In this document: piece after piece, positions 17,919 to 26,579 of the stretch
How the letters are laid out: each line of letters opens with the position of its first letter
Position numbering within the stretch: position 1 is the first letter of the stretch
Source of the DNA: Solibacillus merdavium
GTDB lineage: Bacteria > Bacillota > Bacilli > Bacillales_A > Planococcaceae
Direction: 5' to 3'
Assembly (NCBI RefSeq): GCF_014836935.1
Contig: NZ_JACSPW010000011.1
Coordinates: forward strand, 1 to 64,000
DNA: 64,000 nucleotides
Position numbers and translations under genes: made by a program
The notes under the pieces: generated by a model
Database searches by the model: none
The model's input: the letters and a program-made list of their open reading frames with translations, nothing else
Told to the model about the DNA's origin: nothing

Positions 17919-18044
17919 TTGCTCCACCTCCTAAGTATGGACGTCACAATACCAAATAGTATATCAAACTGCGAACCTCTTTACAATATTTCTTGGAAAT
18001 GCACAGCAAATTTTATCCAAATATAGCTTCGCGCAATCATTCAC

Positions 18045-18890
18045 TTATTCAAAGCTATTAAATCGACATTCACTAATATCGCGCTTTGCAGCAAGCGCAA
18101 GTGGCACCATCGTTTCAAACAGTAAATCCTCTTCTTCAAAAATGAGCTTACGCAGTTCAATATTGAAGTACTCCTTCATGCGCGATTCCGTCATGACCTC
18201 CTGTACCGGACCGATCACCGCTTTCTTGTTCTTCGCAATCATCAGCACCTGGTCCGCTAAATAGAACGCATGGTTCGGATAATGTGTATTAATAATACAT
18301 GAAATATTATGGTCTTTAGATAGGCGTTTTAACGTCTCTAAAATAACGACCTGCTTTTGCACATCCAAATGCGATTCCGGCTCATCCAATATTAAAATTT
18401 CCGGATTCGATACAAGTGTGCGGGCAATTAAAGCGAGTTGCAGCTCCCCGCCACTAACTTCATTGCACGACTTTTTCGCCAAATGCTCAATTCCGACTTC
18501 ATTTAATGCCTGATGCGCCTTTTCATAATCTTCCTTGCGTGGCTTTGACAATGAGCCAATGTACGGCGCACGCCCCATCACCACTAAGTCTTCAATTGAA
18601 AAGCCGAACACCATTTTATGCGCTTGCGGTACATAGCCGATTTTCTTCCAAAGCTCTTTTTGCGAAACCCTTTTAAGTGGTACATCATCAATCAATGTTT
18701 CACCAACACGCCAACCGTGCAAGCCGGTAATACATTTTAATAGCGTCGTTTTCCCTGCGCCGTTCGGACCTAGTATCGCCATAATCTTTCCCGGCTCCAG
18801 AGTAAAGCTAATATTCGATTCATAAATAAACGGCTTTACTTCCTTCTTTTTTGCATAGCAGAAGTTGCCTTCACGTACTTCTATTTTCAT
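18045..18890 (-). CDS. Iron-complex/cobalamin-type ABC transporter, ATP-binding protein
   Basis: 281 residues with Walker A GPNGAGKTT, signature VSGGELQLALIARTL and Walker B ILILDEPESHLD. It belongs to the FecE/FhuC/BtuD group. The start overlaps the permease gene by 4 bp, indicating translational coupling. The C-terminal 35 residues after RMKEYFNIEL are longer than in FhuC. With the next two genes it forms a complete importer. The Fur-like box at 21149 suggests a ferric-siderophore or other iron-complex substrate. Confidence 0.9.
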   Translation of the reverse strand: MKIEVREGNFCYAKKKEVKPFIYESNISFTLEPGKIMAILGPNGAGKTTLLKCITGLHGWRVGETLIDDVPLKRVSQKELWKKIGYVPQAHKMVFGFSIEDLVVMGRAPYIGSLSKPRKEDYEKAHQALNEVGIEHLAKKSCNEVSGGELQLALIARTLVSNPEILILDEPESHLDVQKQVVILETLKRLSKDHNISCIINTHYPNHAFYLADQVLMIAKNKKAVIGPVQEVMTESRMKEYFNIELRKLIFEEEDLLFETMVPLALAAKRDISECRFNSFE

Positions 18891-19888
18891 GACCAGCTAC
18901 CTCCTGTACGACGTAAAAGATAAGCAAAGAACGGTGCTCCGACAATCGCCGTTAAGATTGATAACGGAATTTCCGCCGCCGTTACCGAACGGGCCAATGT
19001 GTCGATTAATAACAAATACGCCCCTCCAAGTGCTATCGACACCGGTAATACACGCTCATTATTACTACCAACAAACATTCGCGCAATATGCGGAATAATT
19101 AATCCAACCCAGCCAACAATCCCCGCTACCGCAACGGCTGCCGCTGTACAAAGCGTAGCTCCTGCGATGACAAGCCATTTTAGGCGTGTTACGTTAATTC
19201 CTAATGATTTTGCTTCTTCATCAGGTAATGTCAATAAGTTAATACGCCAGCGCAATGCAAGTAATATCAGCATGCCGACTAAAATAATCGGGCCGGCTGT
19301 CCATAAATCACGGTATGAAGCTGTCCCTAAGCTCCCCATTAACCAATACGTAATGGCAGGCAGCTTTTCTTCAGGGTCGGCTACAAACTTTGTTAAAGAA
19401 ATTAAGGCATTAAACAACGCACTTGTTACAACCCCTGCCAGCACGAGCATAAAGATCGGCATATTGCGTCCAGACCCACCGATTACATACGTAAAACCAA
19501 TGGCTGCTAAACCAAAAATTAATGCCAAGCCTTGTGTTACATAACCATTTCCGAATAATAAAATCCCGATAGAAGCACCGAATCCTGCACCTGCTGCGAC
19601 ACCTAAAATGTCCGCGCTCACTAATGGATTGGCAAACATCCCTTGGAAAGCTGCCCCGGAAATGGAAAGCCCCGCACCGATCAATAGTGCGAGGATAATA
19701 CGCGGCAGCCGAACTGTCATGACAACGTTATATTCCATTTGCGTCCAAGTTGCTTCTATCGGAAAAATATGTGAGCCTAAAATTTTTACGACCGTTACAA
19801 AATCTACTTCAAAGCGTCCAATACCGAGTGAAGCAATTGCAATAACGAGTGGTAAAACCCATAGTAAAATATTTTTCCACGTTTTCAT
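18887..19888 (-). CDS. FecCD-family ABC transporter permease
   Basis: 333 residues with about nine or ten membrane helices. Characteristic blocks are LPRIILALLIGAGLSISGAA, FQGMFANPLVSADILGVAAG and AGIVGWVGLIIPHIARMFVG, all typical of BtuC/FhuB-type subunits. A single permease gene implies a homodimer. It lies 17 bp after the binding-protein gene and overlaps the ATPase gene. Confidence 0.93.
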   Translation of the reverse strand: MKTWKNILLWVLPLVIAIASLGIGRFEVDFVTVVKILGSHIFPIEATWTQMEYNVVMTVRLPRIILALLIGAGLSISGAAFQGMFANPLVSADILGVAAGAGFGASIGILLFGNGYVTQGLALIFGLAAIGFTYVIGGSGRNMPIFMLVLAGVVTSALFNALISLTKFVADPEEKLPAITYWLMGSLGTASYRDLWTAGPIILVGMLILLALRWRINLLTLPDEEAKSLGINVTRLKWLVIAGATLCTAAAVAVAGIVGWVGLIIPHIARMFVGSNNERVLPVSIALGGAYLLLIDTLARSVTAAEIPLSILTAIVGAPFFAYLLRRTGGSWS

Positions 19889-19905
19889 AAGCGTCCCTCG
19901 ATTTC

Positions 19906-21027
19906 TTAATACTTCGCAGCGTCAGAAGAAGGATGCAAAATGCGCTCTACTTCTTTATCTGTTAAGTCAAACCCGTAAAAGTCTTTGTAATAGCTCTTAA
20001 TTTCTGCGTTCATATCATAGTCAAATAACTCAGGTTGGTTATTGTTCGCTAACCACTTCAGCATTAGCGGTGCATCCCCACTTGGCGGGAACCAACGATA
20101 AATACCTAATGGAATTTTATAAACCTGCTTATTCTTAACCGCTTCAACCTCGCTCCAGTCCTGACCTGGAATCGTATTGTTATATAGGTCCTCTGGTTGG
20201 ATTTCCGTAAAGTTCGTTAAGTAAATGATTTCCGGATTCCAGTTATAAATTTGCTCCATATTCACATCTTTACGACCAGTTACTTCGTCTTCTGCTACAT
20301 CATTGGCACCTGTTGCATTCAGCCATTGATTCCCAAAGAAGTTTTTACCGCTCACTGTAATTGCCTGCTCTGATAATTGATACATCATTAATGCATTTGG
20401 CTTCTGTTCTTTCGTTAAGCCAGCAATTTTTTCGTTAATTTCATTTTGTACCGCTGTACCGATTTCGATAAATTGATCTGCACGATCTGTTGTTCTTGCG
20501 ATTTCACCCGTTAACTCCAGCCAGCTATTGAATGTTGCAAGTGGCTCTGCTGCCGCTGCATCAATTGCTTTAATCGCCACTGTATTAATACCGGCTTTAC
20601 GTGCTTGCTCGATTGATTTTTCATCTGTAGCGAGCTCAAAAAATACGTCCGGGTTAATTTTCATTAATTCCTCTACGTTCATTTCACCATTTTGCACAAA
20701 CGATGTATCCGCTTTTAAAATATCCGGTGACATTTTCGCTAAAATTGAATTTTCTGCCGCATTATAAGAATTCGGATGCATCCCTACAATTTCCTTTGTA
20801 GAGTTTGTCGCCACATACCATGTGTGGAAGTACGGTAAAATCCCGCCTGATACAATCGAATTCACTTCAGCAGGAATCGTTACCTCTGTTCCCGCCTGGT
20901 CAATGACGATTTTTTCTTCTGCCGTTGCCTGAACCTCTCCTCCAGAATTTGCAACCTCTTTATCTGAGCATGCTGCAAGTGCCATCGCCGCCACTGCAAG
21001 CGAACTTAAAATTGCTTTACGTTTCAT
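19906..21027 (-). CDS. Iron-complex-type ABC transporter substrate-binding lipoprotein
   Basis: 373 residues. A lipoprotein signal ends at the lipobox LAAC, followed by an acidic linker and a two-lobed periplasmic-binding fold. The ligand-side segments GMHPNSYNAAENSILAKMSP and LGIYRWFPPSGDAPLMLKWL belong to the FepB/BtuF-like COG0614 group, but to a branch distinct from hydroxamate-binding FhuD. The substrate is not clear from sequence. It is first in its operon and is expressed from the Fur-like region shared with the divergent genes at 21239. Confidence 0.9.
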   Translation of the reverse strand: MKRKAILSSLAVAAMALAACSDKEVANSGGEVQATAEEKIVIDQAGTEVTIPAEVNSIVSGGILPYFHTWYVATNSTKEIVGMHPNSYNAAENSILAKMSPDILKADTSFVQNGEMNVEELMKINPDVFFELATDEKSIEQARKAGINTVAIKAIDAAAAEPLATFNSWLELTGEIARTTDRADQFIEIGTAVQNEINEKIAGLTKEQKPNALMMYQLSEQAITVSGKNFFGNQWLNATGANDVAEDEVTGRKDVNMEQIYNWNPEIIYLTNFTEIQPEDLYNNTIPGQDWSEVEAVKNKQVYKIPLGIYRWFPPSGDAPLMLKWLANNNQPELFDYDMNAEIKSYYKDFYGFDLTDKEVERILHPSSDAAKY

Positions 21028-21148
21028 TCCATCTGTCTCCCCTTACTGAATTTTTAATTACTATAGGGCTAATTTTTGGTTCACCTATAATAAAAAAATT
21101 ATTATATTAAAAAAATGATTTGAATTAGTTACAAGATTGAGTATAATT

Positions 21149-21167
21149 GATAATGATTTTCAATGTC
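21149..21167. promoter_or_regulatory. Fur-box-like operator in the divergent iron region
   Basis: GATAATGATTTTCAATGTC matches the 19-bp Fur consensus at 15 positions, including the complete first nine. It lies between the importer operon and the GATase-like pair, so one repressor site could control both. Confidence 0.7.
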
Positions 21168-21238
21168 AATGATATTTCGGCTCTCAAATGAGAATATGTA
21201 TCATTTAACAAAATTTAATTGTTTAAAGGAGAATTTTT

Positions 21239-21880
21239 ATGTCGGAGTATAAAATAGTAAAGCTAGACGGCGGACATGCTTTTAGCTTAGAGGGACGCGC
21301 TATGAACGTCTCAAACGAACCAATGGACCATGTAACATTCCTTGATCAGTATGAAATTTCAACTGCTGACCTTTCCACATTCAATGTGTTGGTCGTAACG
21401 GACTTTATTGATCAGGAACATCTTTATGAGCAAAAACAAGTAATTGAGAACTTCTTAAATGAGGGGAAAATTGTTATTGCCAACACACATATTTTCCGCC
21501 CTTGGCTACCAGGAGCTGGTCTATTTATGCCAAAGGAAATTAAATCTCACGCGGATTATTTAATGGAGCCTGCTTCTGAAGGGACATTTTATGAAGGCGT
21601 GGACATGATGGAGCTTGCGTATCGTAAAGGAGTTTCAGGCTTCTATGCACGTGGCTCACACCCTGTAGTAAATAAAGAGTCGGAAGTCATTTTACAATAT
21701 ACAGACGGAACGCCAATCGTTTTCATTGACCGCACCGCAACAAAAGGAACTGTTGTCGCTGCTTCTTGCCGTGACTTTTTAACATACGCAACAGGTGAAA
21801 ACTCTACACAGCTTATCGCACCGCAATTTTTGGCATGGCTGGATAAAGAATTACTACGCTTAAAAGGAGCTCAAGCATGA
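21239..21880 (+). CDS. Uncharacterised GATase/ThuA-like fold protein, first of a pair
   Basis: 213 residues, soluble, no signal peptide. The pattern is that of a class I glutamine-amidotransferase-like Rossmann fold: NVLVVTDFID, then the helix EQKQVIENFLNEGKIVIANT, and later GTVVAASCRDFLTY. No convincing catalytic Cys-His-Glu triad is seen. It ends inside the next gene (4-bp overlap). It is divergent from the iron importer across a Fur-like box, suggesting an intracellular role in handling the imported complex. That is inference. I do not know a described homologue. Confidence 0.7.
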   Translation: MSEYKIVKLDGGHAFSLEGRAMNVSNEPMDHVTFLDQYEISTADLSTFNVLVVTDFIDQEHLYEQKQVIENFLNEGKIVIANTHIFRPWLPGAGLFMPKEIKSHADYLMEPASEGTFYEGVDMMELAYRKGVSGFYARGSHPVVNKESEVILQYTDGTPIVFIDRTATKGTVVAASCRDFLTYATGENSTQLIAPQFLAWLDKELLRLKGAQA

Positions 21881-22488
21881 GAAAAATAGCAGTTTTATAT
21901 AGCGGTCACGCACCACATTTTGTAACATTCAACACACCAAAATACAAACAATATTTCGATAAAATCATCTACTTACCTCGCTTTGCTGAGCAGGATTTAG
22001 ACGGCATGGACGTATTAATCGTCCCTTCGCAATTGCACAACAAATTATTGCTAGAAGCGGCACCAGCCATTCGTCGTTTTGCCGATAACGGCGGCGTTGT
22101 CGTAGCATTCGGTCCTCAGCCATGGAACTGGATTCCAGGTCAAAACTGGGAAACACGCCCGACAAATTTCTGGTGGTGGCTTGAAAAGAATGCTGATAGC
22201 GGACTGCGCATGGTTGCACCGGATTACCCATTATTCCGTGATGGTTTCTTGGATGAAGCAGGTTGCACGTGGCATCAGCACGGCGTATTCCATTTACAGG
22301 AGGGCATGCAGTCACTCATCGATATGAAGGACGGCGGCTCATTATTATATGTCGATAAAGTCAGCTCAAAAGGCACTTGGATTGTCACAACACTTGACCC
22401 TGATTTCCATTTCGGCTCTTATTTCATGCCGGCAACGGAGAAGTTTTTAGACGGCTTCCTTCCATGGTTAGCTTGCGGGGAAATTTAA
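21877..22488 (+). CDS. Uncharacterised GATase/ThuA-like fold protein, second of a pair
   Basis: 203 residues, with the same general architecture as its partner (DGMDVLIVPSQLH, IRRFADNGGVVVAFGPQPWN, GTWIVTTLDPDFHFGSYF). It is Trp- and His-rich (FWWWLEK, CTWHQHGVFH), which could bind a ligand or metal. The start codon overlaps the stop of the previous gene, indicating obligate coupling and perhaps a heterodimer. The pair probably arose by an old duplication. The reaction is unknown. Confidence 0.7.
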   Translation: MRKIAVLYSGHAPHFVTFNTPKYKQYFDKIIYLPRFAEQDLDGMDVLIVPSQLHNKLLLEAAPAIRRFADNGGVVVAFGPQPWNWIPGQNWETRPTNFWWWLEKNADSGLRMVAPDYPLFRDGFLDEAGCTWHQHGVFHLQEGMQSLIDMKDGGSLLYVDKVSSKGTWIVTTLDPDFHFGSYFMPATEKFLDGFLPWLACGEI

Positions 22489-22498
22489 TAGCATAGAA

Positions 22499-22545
22499 AA
22501 AAGCATGGTACCCGCAAAATGAATGCGAGTGCCATGCTTTTACTT
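22499..22545. terminator. Bidirectional terminator
   Basis: The arms AAAGCATGGTACCCGCA and TGCGAGTGCCATGCTTT pair with one mismatch and have T-runs on both sides. It separates the convergent GATase-like gene and the small lipoprotein gene. Confidence 0.85.
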
Positions 22546-22549
22546 ATTA

Positions 22550-22798
22550 TTAGTCGTTAGAATTTTCGTCTGTATCTAATTCAGTGTCCGCTTCGCCGTC
22601 GGTATTTACTTCACCTTCAGTACCTGCGTCACCATCAGTATCTAAATCTAGATCTACATTCGTATCATCGTTCGTGTCATCAACTACGCCGTCGTTTTCA
22701 TCTTCAATAATAACCGGATCTTCGTCATCGTTACAAGCTGCGAGTGATAATGATAACACCGCTGCCGCCATAAGTGTAGAGTATTTTTTTAATTTCAT
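22550..22798 (-). CDS. Small acidic lipoprotein
   Basis: 82 residues from ATG 22798, preceded by GGGAGG; the longer frame to 22894 lacks a ribosome site. The signal peptide ends in the lipobox LAAC. The rest is almost entirely Asp, Glu, Thr, Asn and Gly (DTNDDTNVDLDLDTDGD), so the exposed part is disordered and strongly negative. Cation binding or a wall spacer role is possible. Its function is unknown. Confidence 0.75.
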   Translation of the reverse strand: MKLKKYSTLMAAAVLSLSLAACNDDEDPVIIEDENDGVVDDTNDDTNVDLDLDTDGDAGTEGEVNTDGEADTELDTDENSND

Positions 22799-22951
22799 AA
22801 ATAAATTGCCTCCCTTACTGTTTGATGTTCTTTTCCCAGCATTGTTAAAAGAGAAACATATTTTTTCATTTTTCCTGCAAAAAAACATTTTCACCCTTTC
22901 TATTTTCCCATAAATTAGGATATTTTATAATGAGTACAGGAGGTGAAAAAA

Positions 22952-23881
22952 TTGCAGCAATCGAGGCATTATTTATTTATCGAAACACTGATGAAGCGCA
23001 TAAGGATGGATGATTCGGAGGCCTCAGCAATCCAGCAAGAATTTTACCGATTAGAGGCCGGCTTATCTGGAGAGCAAAAATTAAAGCGACTGCTAACGGA
23101 TTTTTATTTTAAAACAGAATTTCACATCTTTTATAATTTTGAATGTAAAAATTCAAAAGGTTTTACCCATCAAATGGACGCATTGCTCCTTACACCAAAT
23201 TTTGTCTTAGTGATCGAAGTAAAACAAATATCCGGTACCCTTTTCTACAAGCCTTCCCTGCATGAATTCTTCCGCGTACAGGATCAAATAAGTGAAAATT
23301 TCCCCAACCCGTTCGACCAAGCCTACCGTCACCAGCTTTTCCTGGAGCACCAGTTAAAGGCCTGGCAAATATCTATTCCCGTTTACCACATCGTCGTACT
23401 AGCCAATTACCGCGCAAAGCTCGATGAGTCCTTGAACAATTTTCCAATTATGCATATGAGCGGCATCCCCAGATTTATCGAAAAGCTCTATAAACAGCAT
23501 CCAAAACCCCGAGCGCATATCACTTTTCTACAAAAACAATTCGAGCAATTATACGAGCCGCTCCCCCCACGCAGGACAATTGAAAAGCACCGACTCCGCA
23601 CCGGCGTTTTATGTAAGCAGTGCGATTATGTAAACGAAATGCATTACAAGCAAGGCAATTTCATCTGTCCCGTCTGCGGCGCAAAAAGTAAGGAAGCCCT
23701 ATATGAAACTTTATTACAATACAGAATTTTAGTCAGTCCCCGCATATCCAATAAAGCGTTCCGCGAATTTTTCAATATCCACTGTATCCATATCGCGTCC
23801 AAACTATTAGCAAAAGCCGGACTCGAAAAGCATGGGGCGAATAAAGGCACGTATTACATCATTCCCGAAAAGTTTGAATGA
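22952..23881 (+). CDS. NERD-domain protein with C-terminal zinc ribbon
   Basis: About 309 residues from TTG 22952, which is well placed after AGGAGG; the GTG at 22943 lies inside that box. Residues 40-150 form a nuclease-related domain with DALLLTPNFVLVIEVKQISG, providing the Asp and ExK of the PD-(D/E)XK-like fold. CKQCDY...CPVCG near residue 235 is a zinc ribbon. NERD proteins are presumed DNA-processing or nuclease-related, but their roles in Bacilli are not established. It is monocistronic, with a hairpin terminator just downstream. Confidence 0.85.
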   Translation: MQQSRHYLFIETLMKRIRMDDSEASAIQQEFYRLEAGLSGEQKLKRLLTDFYFKTEFHIFYNFECKNSKGFTHQMDALLLTPNFVLVIEVKQISGTLFYKPSLHEFFRVQDQISENFPNPFDQAYRHQLFLEHQLKAWQISIPVYHIVVLANYRAKLDESLNNFPIMHMSGIPRFIEKLYKQHPKPRAHITFLQKQFEQLYEPLPPRRTIEKHRLRTGVLCKQCDYVNEMHYKQGNFICPVCGAKSKEALYETLLQYRILVSPRISNKAFREFFNIHCIHIASKLLAKAGLEKHGANKGTYYIIPEKFE

Positions 23882-23886
23882 TCACT

Positions 23887-23925
23887 CATGAAGGGACTTT
23901 TACTATGAAGTCCCTTCTTTTTATG
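23887..23925 (+). terminator. Terminator of the NERD gene
   Basis: GAAGGGACTT pairs with AAGTCCCTTC around TTACTATG, followed by TTTTTAT. Confidence 0.85.
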
Positions 23926-23950
23926 CAATAAAAAAGCAGCACAATGGCTA

Positions 23951-24181
23951 CTAATTTACAAAATACAATATTACAAAAACTATAAATAAAACGATGCCCA
24001 GTGGGACAGAAATTTTATCCAACATATTTTTTTTGCGAATAAAGCCTCCATACGCCACTAAAGCTGAAGCAATCGCAAAAATAATATACTCGTACTCATT
24101 AGGTTTAAACATAATCAATAAAAAAATCGCGAAAAAGCCGATGAGTACAGCATATACCCATTTTCTATCTATTTTTTCCAT
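23951..24181 (-). CDS. Small membrane protein
   Basis: 76 residues with three hydrophobic segments (VYAVLIGFFAIFLLIMF, YIIFAIASALVAYGGFI, VPLGIVLFIVFVILYFV) and the basic linker RKKNM between the last two. The ATG follows a weak AAGGGATG-type box. No family is recognised. Codon use resembles the neighbours. It is convergent with the NERD gene. Confidence 0.6.
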   Translation of the reverse strand: MEKIDRKWVYAVLIGFFAIFLLIMFKPNEYEYIIFAIASALVAYGGFIRKKNMLDKISVPLGIVLFIVFVILYFVN

Positions 24182-24286
24182 AAAGTAATAAACATCCCTT
24201 TTATTTCATTTATAGTAACAATACCATAATTATATTAAGAAAACATTAATACATAGGTAATACCTGCATCCCCTTGCCCACGGATT

Positions 24287-24608
24287 TTCTAATATATCGC
24301 GAAATGTTCTAATATAAATTTTTTTCTTCTAATATATTGCCGATTTTCTAATAAAAGTGCCCATTGTGCTAATAAGTCCTCCCAATGTTCAAATAAAACT
24401 CGGAAATGTGCTAATATCCCCTCACTATTTTCTAATAACCCTCTTCAATCTTCTAATAAAACCCACGCACCCACTTCATCCAACGATCCAACCCCGTCCC
24501 CACCCCAAATCCGCGTATCTTCTAATATCCCGCACAACTTTTCCAATAAACGCACTCAATCTTCTAATAAAACCCACGCACCCAGCAACCCACCCCGATT
24601 TTCTAATA
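24287..24608 (+). repeat. Element A, copy 1: phased TTCTAATA boxes
   Basis: Boxes of the form TTCTAATA, TGCTAATA or TTCAAATA start at 24287, 24307, 24327, 24346, 24367, 24388, 24409, 24430 and 24451. The intervals are 20, 20, 19 and then five of 21. Further boxes start at 24520, 24541, 24562 and 24601. Spacers differ in sequence, but the geometry matches copies at 37537 and 47637. Confidence 0.85.
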
Positions 24609-24649
24609 AAATCCGCACCGCACGCGCCGAGCCACAACTCAGTCCCCAC

Positions 24650-24694
24650 AACAAAAAAACAGCACCGGCAAAATACCGATGCTGCGAAGCCAAC
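24650..24694 (-). terminator. Terminator of the MFS gene
   Basis: On the minus strand GCAGCATCGGT pairs with CCGGTGCTG, followed by TTTTTTTG. Confidence 0.85.
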
Positions 24695-24701
24695 CAAATA
24701 C

Positions 24702-26117
24702 TTAGTTCCCCACTGGCTTACTATTTTTCACGAAGAATGAACCTACTAACCCGATCACTGATACTACGCTTACTACAACGAAAGCTGTGTGTACACCGTG
24801 CGCGAGCATTTCTCCCGGTAATGCATTGCTGAACTTTTCAGCATAATTTTGCTGTCCAATTGTGAACAGCGTAATCGCGATCGCTGTACCTGAAGCACCT
24901 GCAATTTGTGTTAATGTATTTAATGCCGCTGAACCATCCGCAAATTTCTGTGGCGCTAATGAGTTCATCGCATTTGTTTGCGCCGGCATAATAGTCATTG
25001 ATACCCCTACGAAAAATACACATAAGTTAACGATAATAATCCAAGTCGCTGTTGTAGCCGAAATTGTTGTTAAGAATACAACCATCGACACTAAAATCAT
25101 AGTAAATCCAATACGTGTGAAGATTTTTGCTCCGACTTTATCGAAATTAGCACCAACGATCGGTGACATAATAATATTTAAAATATTCCCTGGCAGCATA
25201 CATAAACCTGCAGTTAACGCTGCGAAACCTAATACTGTTTTCAAAAACATTGGTACTAATATTGCTACAGATAAAATCATGAACATTGACGCTACCATTA
25301 AAGCGACACCTAAACTAAACATCGGTGACTTGAATACCGATAAGTCGATCATTGGCTCATCCATTTTTGTTTGGCGAATACCAAATACTACTAATAACAC
25401 TAACCCTACTACAAGCGGTACCCAAACGATCACTTCTGTAATCGATTGCTCTGCCAACGTAGCGAGGGCGAAAACAACACCGCCGAAACCTATTGTAGAG
25501 GAAACTAATGATAATAAATCAATTTTAGGTCGTGTTACGTTTGATACATTGTCTATTTTATTCCATGCAAAGAAAATAACGAGTGCATAAACAACAGCCA
25601 TGATCCAGAAAATATATCTCCAGCTAAGTGAAGAGACGATTAACCCTGCGATTGATGGCCCTAATGCTGGACCTGCAGTTAAAATAATACCTACAATGCC
25701 CATTACTGCCCCACGCTTTTGCACTGGGAATATGAGCATTACGACACTAAACATTAACGGTAAAATAATACCCGTTGCGATCGCTTGTACAAAACGACCT
25801 ACTAATAAAACCGTAAAATTCGGTGCTAATGCGCCTAATAACGAACCGATAATCGCAATCACTATTGCCGCCACAACTAATTGACGCGTTGTAAACCACC
25901 GTACTAAATAAGATGATAATGGAACTAATACTGCTAAAACTAAAAGATAACCAGTTGTTAACCACGCCGCTGATGCCGCGGATACACTGAAATCATCCAT
26001 AATATTTGTTAACGCCATGTTTAAGGCTGTTTCACCGAATAGACCTAGGAACGTCCCGATCATTAATACCGCTGCCATACCTTTAGGGCTTTTAACATTG
26101 AAAAAAGGTGCTGCCAC
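24702..26117 (-). CDS. MFS multidrug efflux pump, DHA2 (EmrB/LmrB) family
   Basis: 471 residues with 14 predicted membrane helices. Family motifs include GLFGETALNMALTNIMDDF in helix 1, WLTTGYLLVLAVLVPLSSYL, and the motif-C-like GPALGPSIAGLIV. GTG start after AGGAGGAAACAGA. Proteins of this type export lincomycin-like and hydrophobic compounds by proton antiport. A TetR gene lies upstream on the same strand, and an LmrA-type operator sequence (26274-26289) lies in its leader region, pointing to an LmrAB-like drug-inducible unit. Confidence 0.9.
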   Translation of the reverse strand: MAAPFFNVKSPKGMAAVLMIGTFLGLFGETALNMALTNIMDDFSVSAASAAWLTTGYLLVLAVLVPLSSYLVRWFTTRQLVVAAIVIAIIGSLLGALAPNFTVLLVGRFVQAIATGIILPLMFSVVMLIFPVQKRGAVMGIVGIILTAGPALGPSIAGLIVSSLSWRYIFWIMAVVYALVIFFAWNKIDNVSNVTRPKIDLLSLVSSTIGFGGVVFALATLAEQSITEVIVWVPLVVGLVLLVVFGIRQTKMDEPMIDLSVFKSPMFSLGVALMVASMFMILSVAILVPMFLKTVLGFAALTAGLCMLPGNILNIIMSPIVGANFDKVGAKIFTRIGFTMILVSMVVFLTTISATTATWIIIVNLCVFFVGVSMTIMPAQTNAMNSLAPQKFADGSAALNTLTQIAGASGTAIAITLFTIGQQNYAEKFSNALPGEMLAHGVHTAFVVVSVVSVIGLVGSFFVKNSKPVGN

Positions 26118-26578
26118 TTCTGTTTCCTCCTGTACTATAAAAACTTATTTATGAAGATGATAATTGCTACCTATCATACTTTTGCTGTTATATAACGTTT
26201 GCTTTGTTTTAACAGCACGCTTTACAATATAGCAAATTTTTTCGTAGAAATTCAATCTTTCCAGAAGAAAAACTAGACCAGTTGTTATAATTGTGAACAT
26301 CCAATAACCATTTATAACCTTTTTGGGTATAAGCATCGTATACAAATATTCCCACAATCACTTTGAAAACGATTGCAAAATTTCAATCTAAATTTGAACA
26401 AATGGTGACAAAAGTTGATCCATCAACATTGGCGACTCATTTTATAGGCTTTGCTATGAAAAAAGTTTATTTATCAACACTTTTTCATCGGTTTCCCTAA
26501 AAAAAACTCCAATTGTGAACAACTTTTCACAGGAAAATTGGATCAAAAAAACCGCTAAGACAATTTTGCCTTAACGGT
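26118..26578. other. Leader region of the MFS gene
   Basis: AT-rich, with a TAGACC operator at 26274-26289 and the TetR terminator at 26544-26579. A 70-codon frame here overlaps the operator and has no good ribosome site, so it is left out. Confidence 0.6.
26274..26291 (+). promoter_or_regulatory. LmrA/YxaF-type operator upstream of the MFS gene
   Basis: TAGACCAGTTGTTATAA resembles the Bacillus subtilis LmrA/YxaF box and shares TAGACC plus a downstream TATAA with two sites before the tetR gene. Confidence 0.65.
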
Positions 26579-26579
26579 T
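26544..26579 (-). terminator. Terminator of the TetR gene
   Basis: On the minus strand AACCGTTAAGGCAAAA pairs with TTGTCTTAGCGGTT, followed by TTTT. Confidence 0.75.

Larger units (their letters stand above)
24182..24701. other. Intergenic region dominated by a phased repeat array
   Basis: This holds element A copy 1 (24287-24608), then the MFS-gene terminator (24650-24694). Open frames here are low-complexity translations of the repeat and are not genes. Confidence 0.8.

Noticed and set aside
22943-22951. GTG start for the NERD gene
   Set aside because: It lies within the AGGAGG ribosome site; the TTG at 22952 has proper spacing.
24287-24608. CRISPR array
   Set aside because: The repeated box is only 8 bp, spacers are 11-13 bp, period is 21 bp, and no cas gene is present.
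24357-24740. 127-codon plus-strand open frame
   Set aside because: It is the phased TTCTAATA array translated; it has no ribosome site and is of low complexity.
26145-26357. 70-residue minus-strand open frame before the MFS gene
   Set aside because: No good ribosome site, and it overlaps the TAGACC operator and promoter area.
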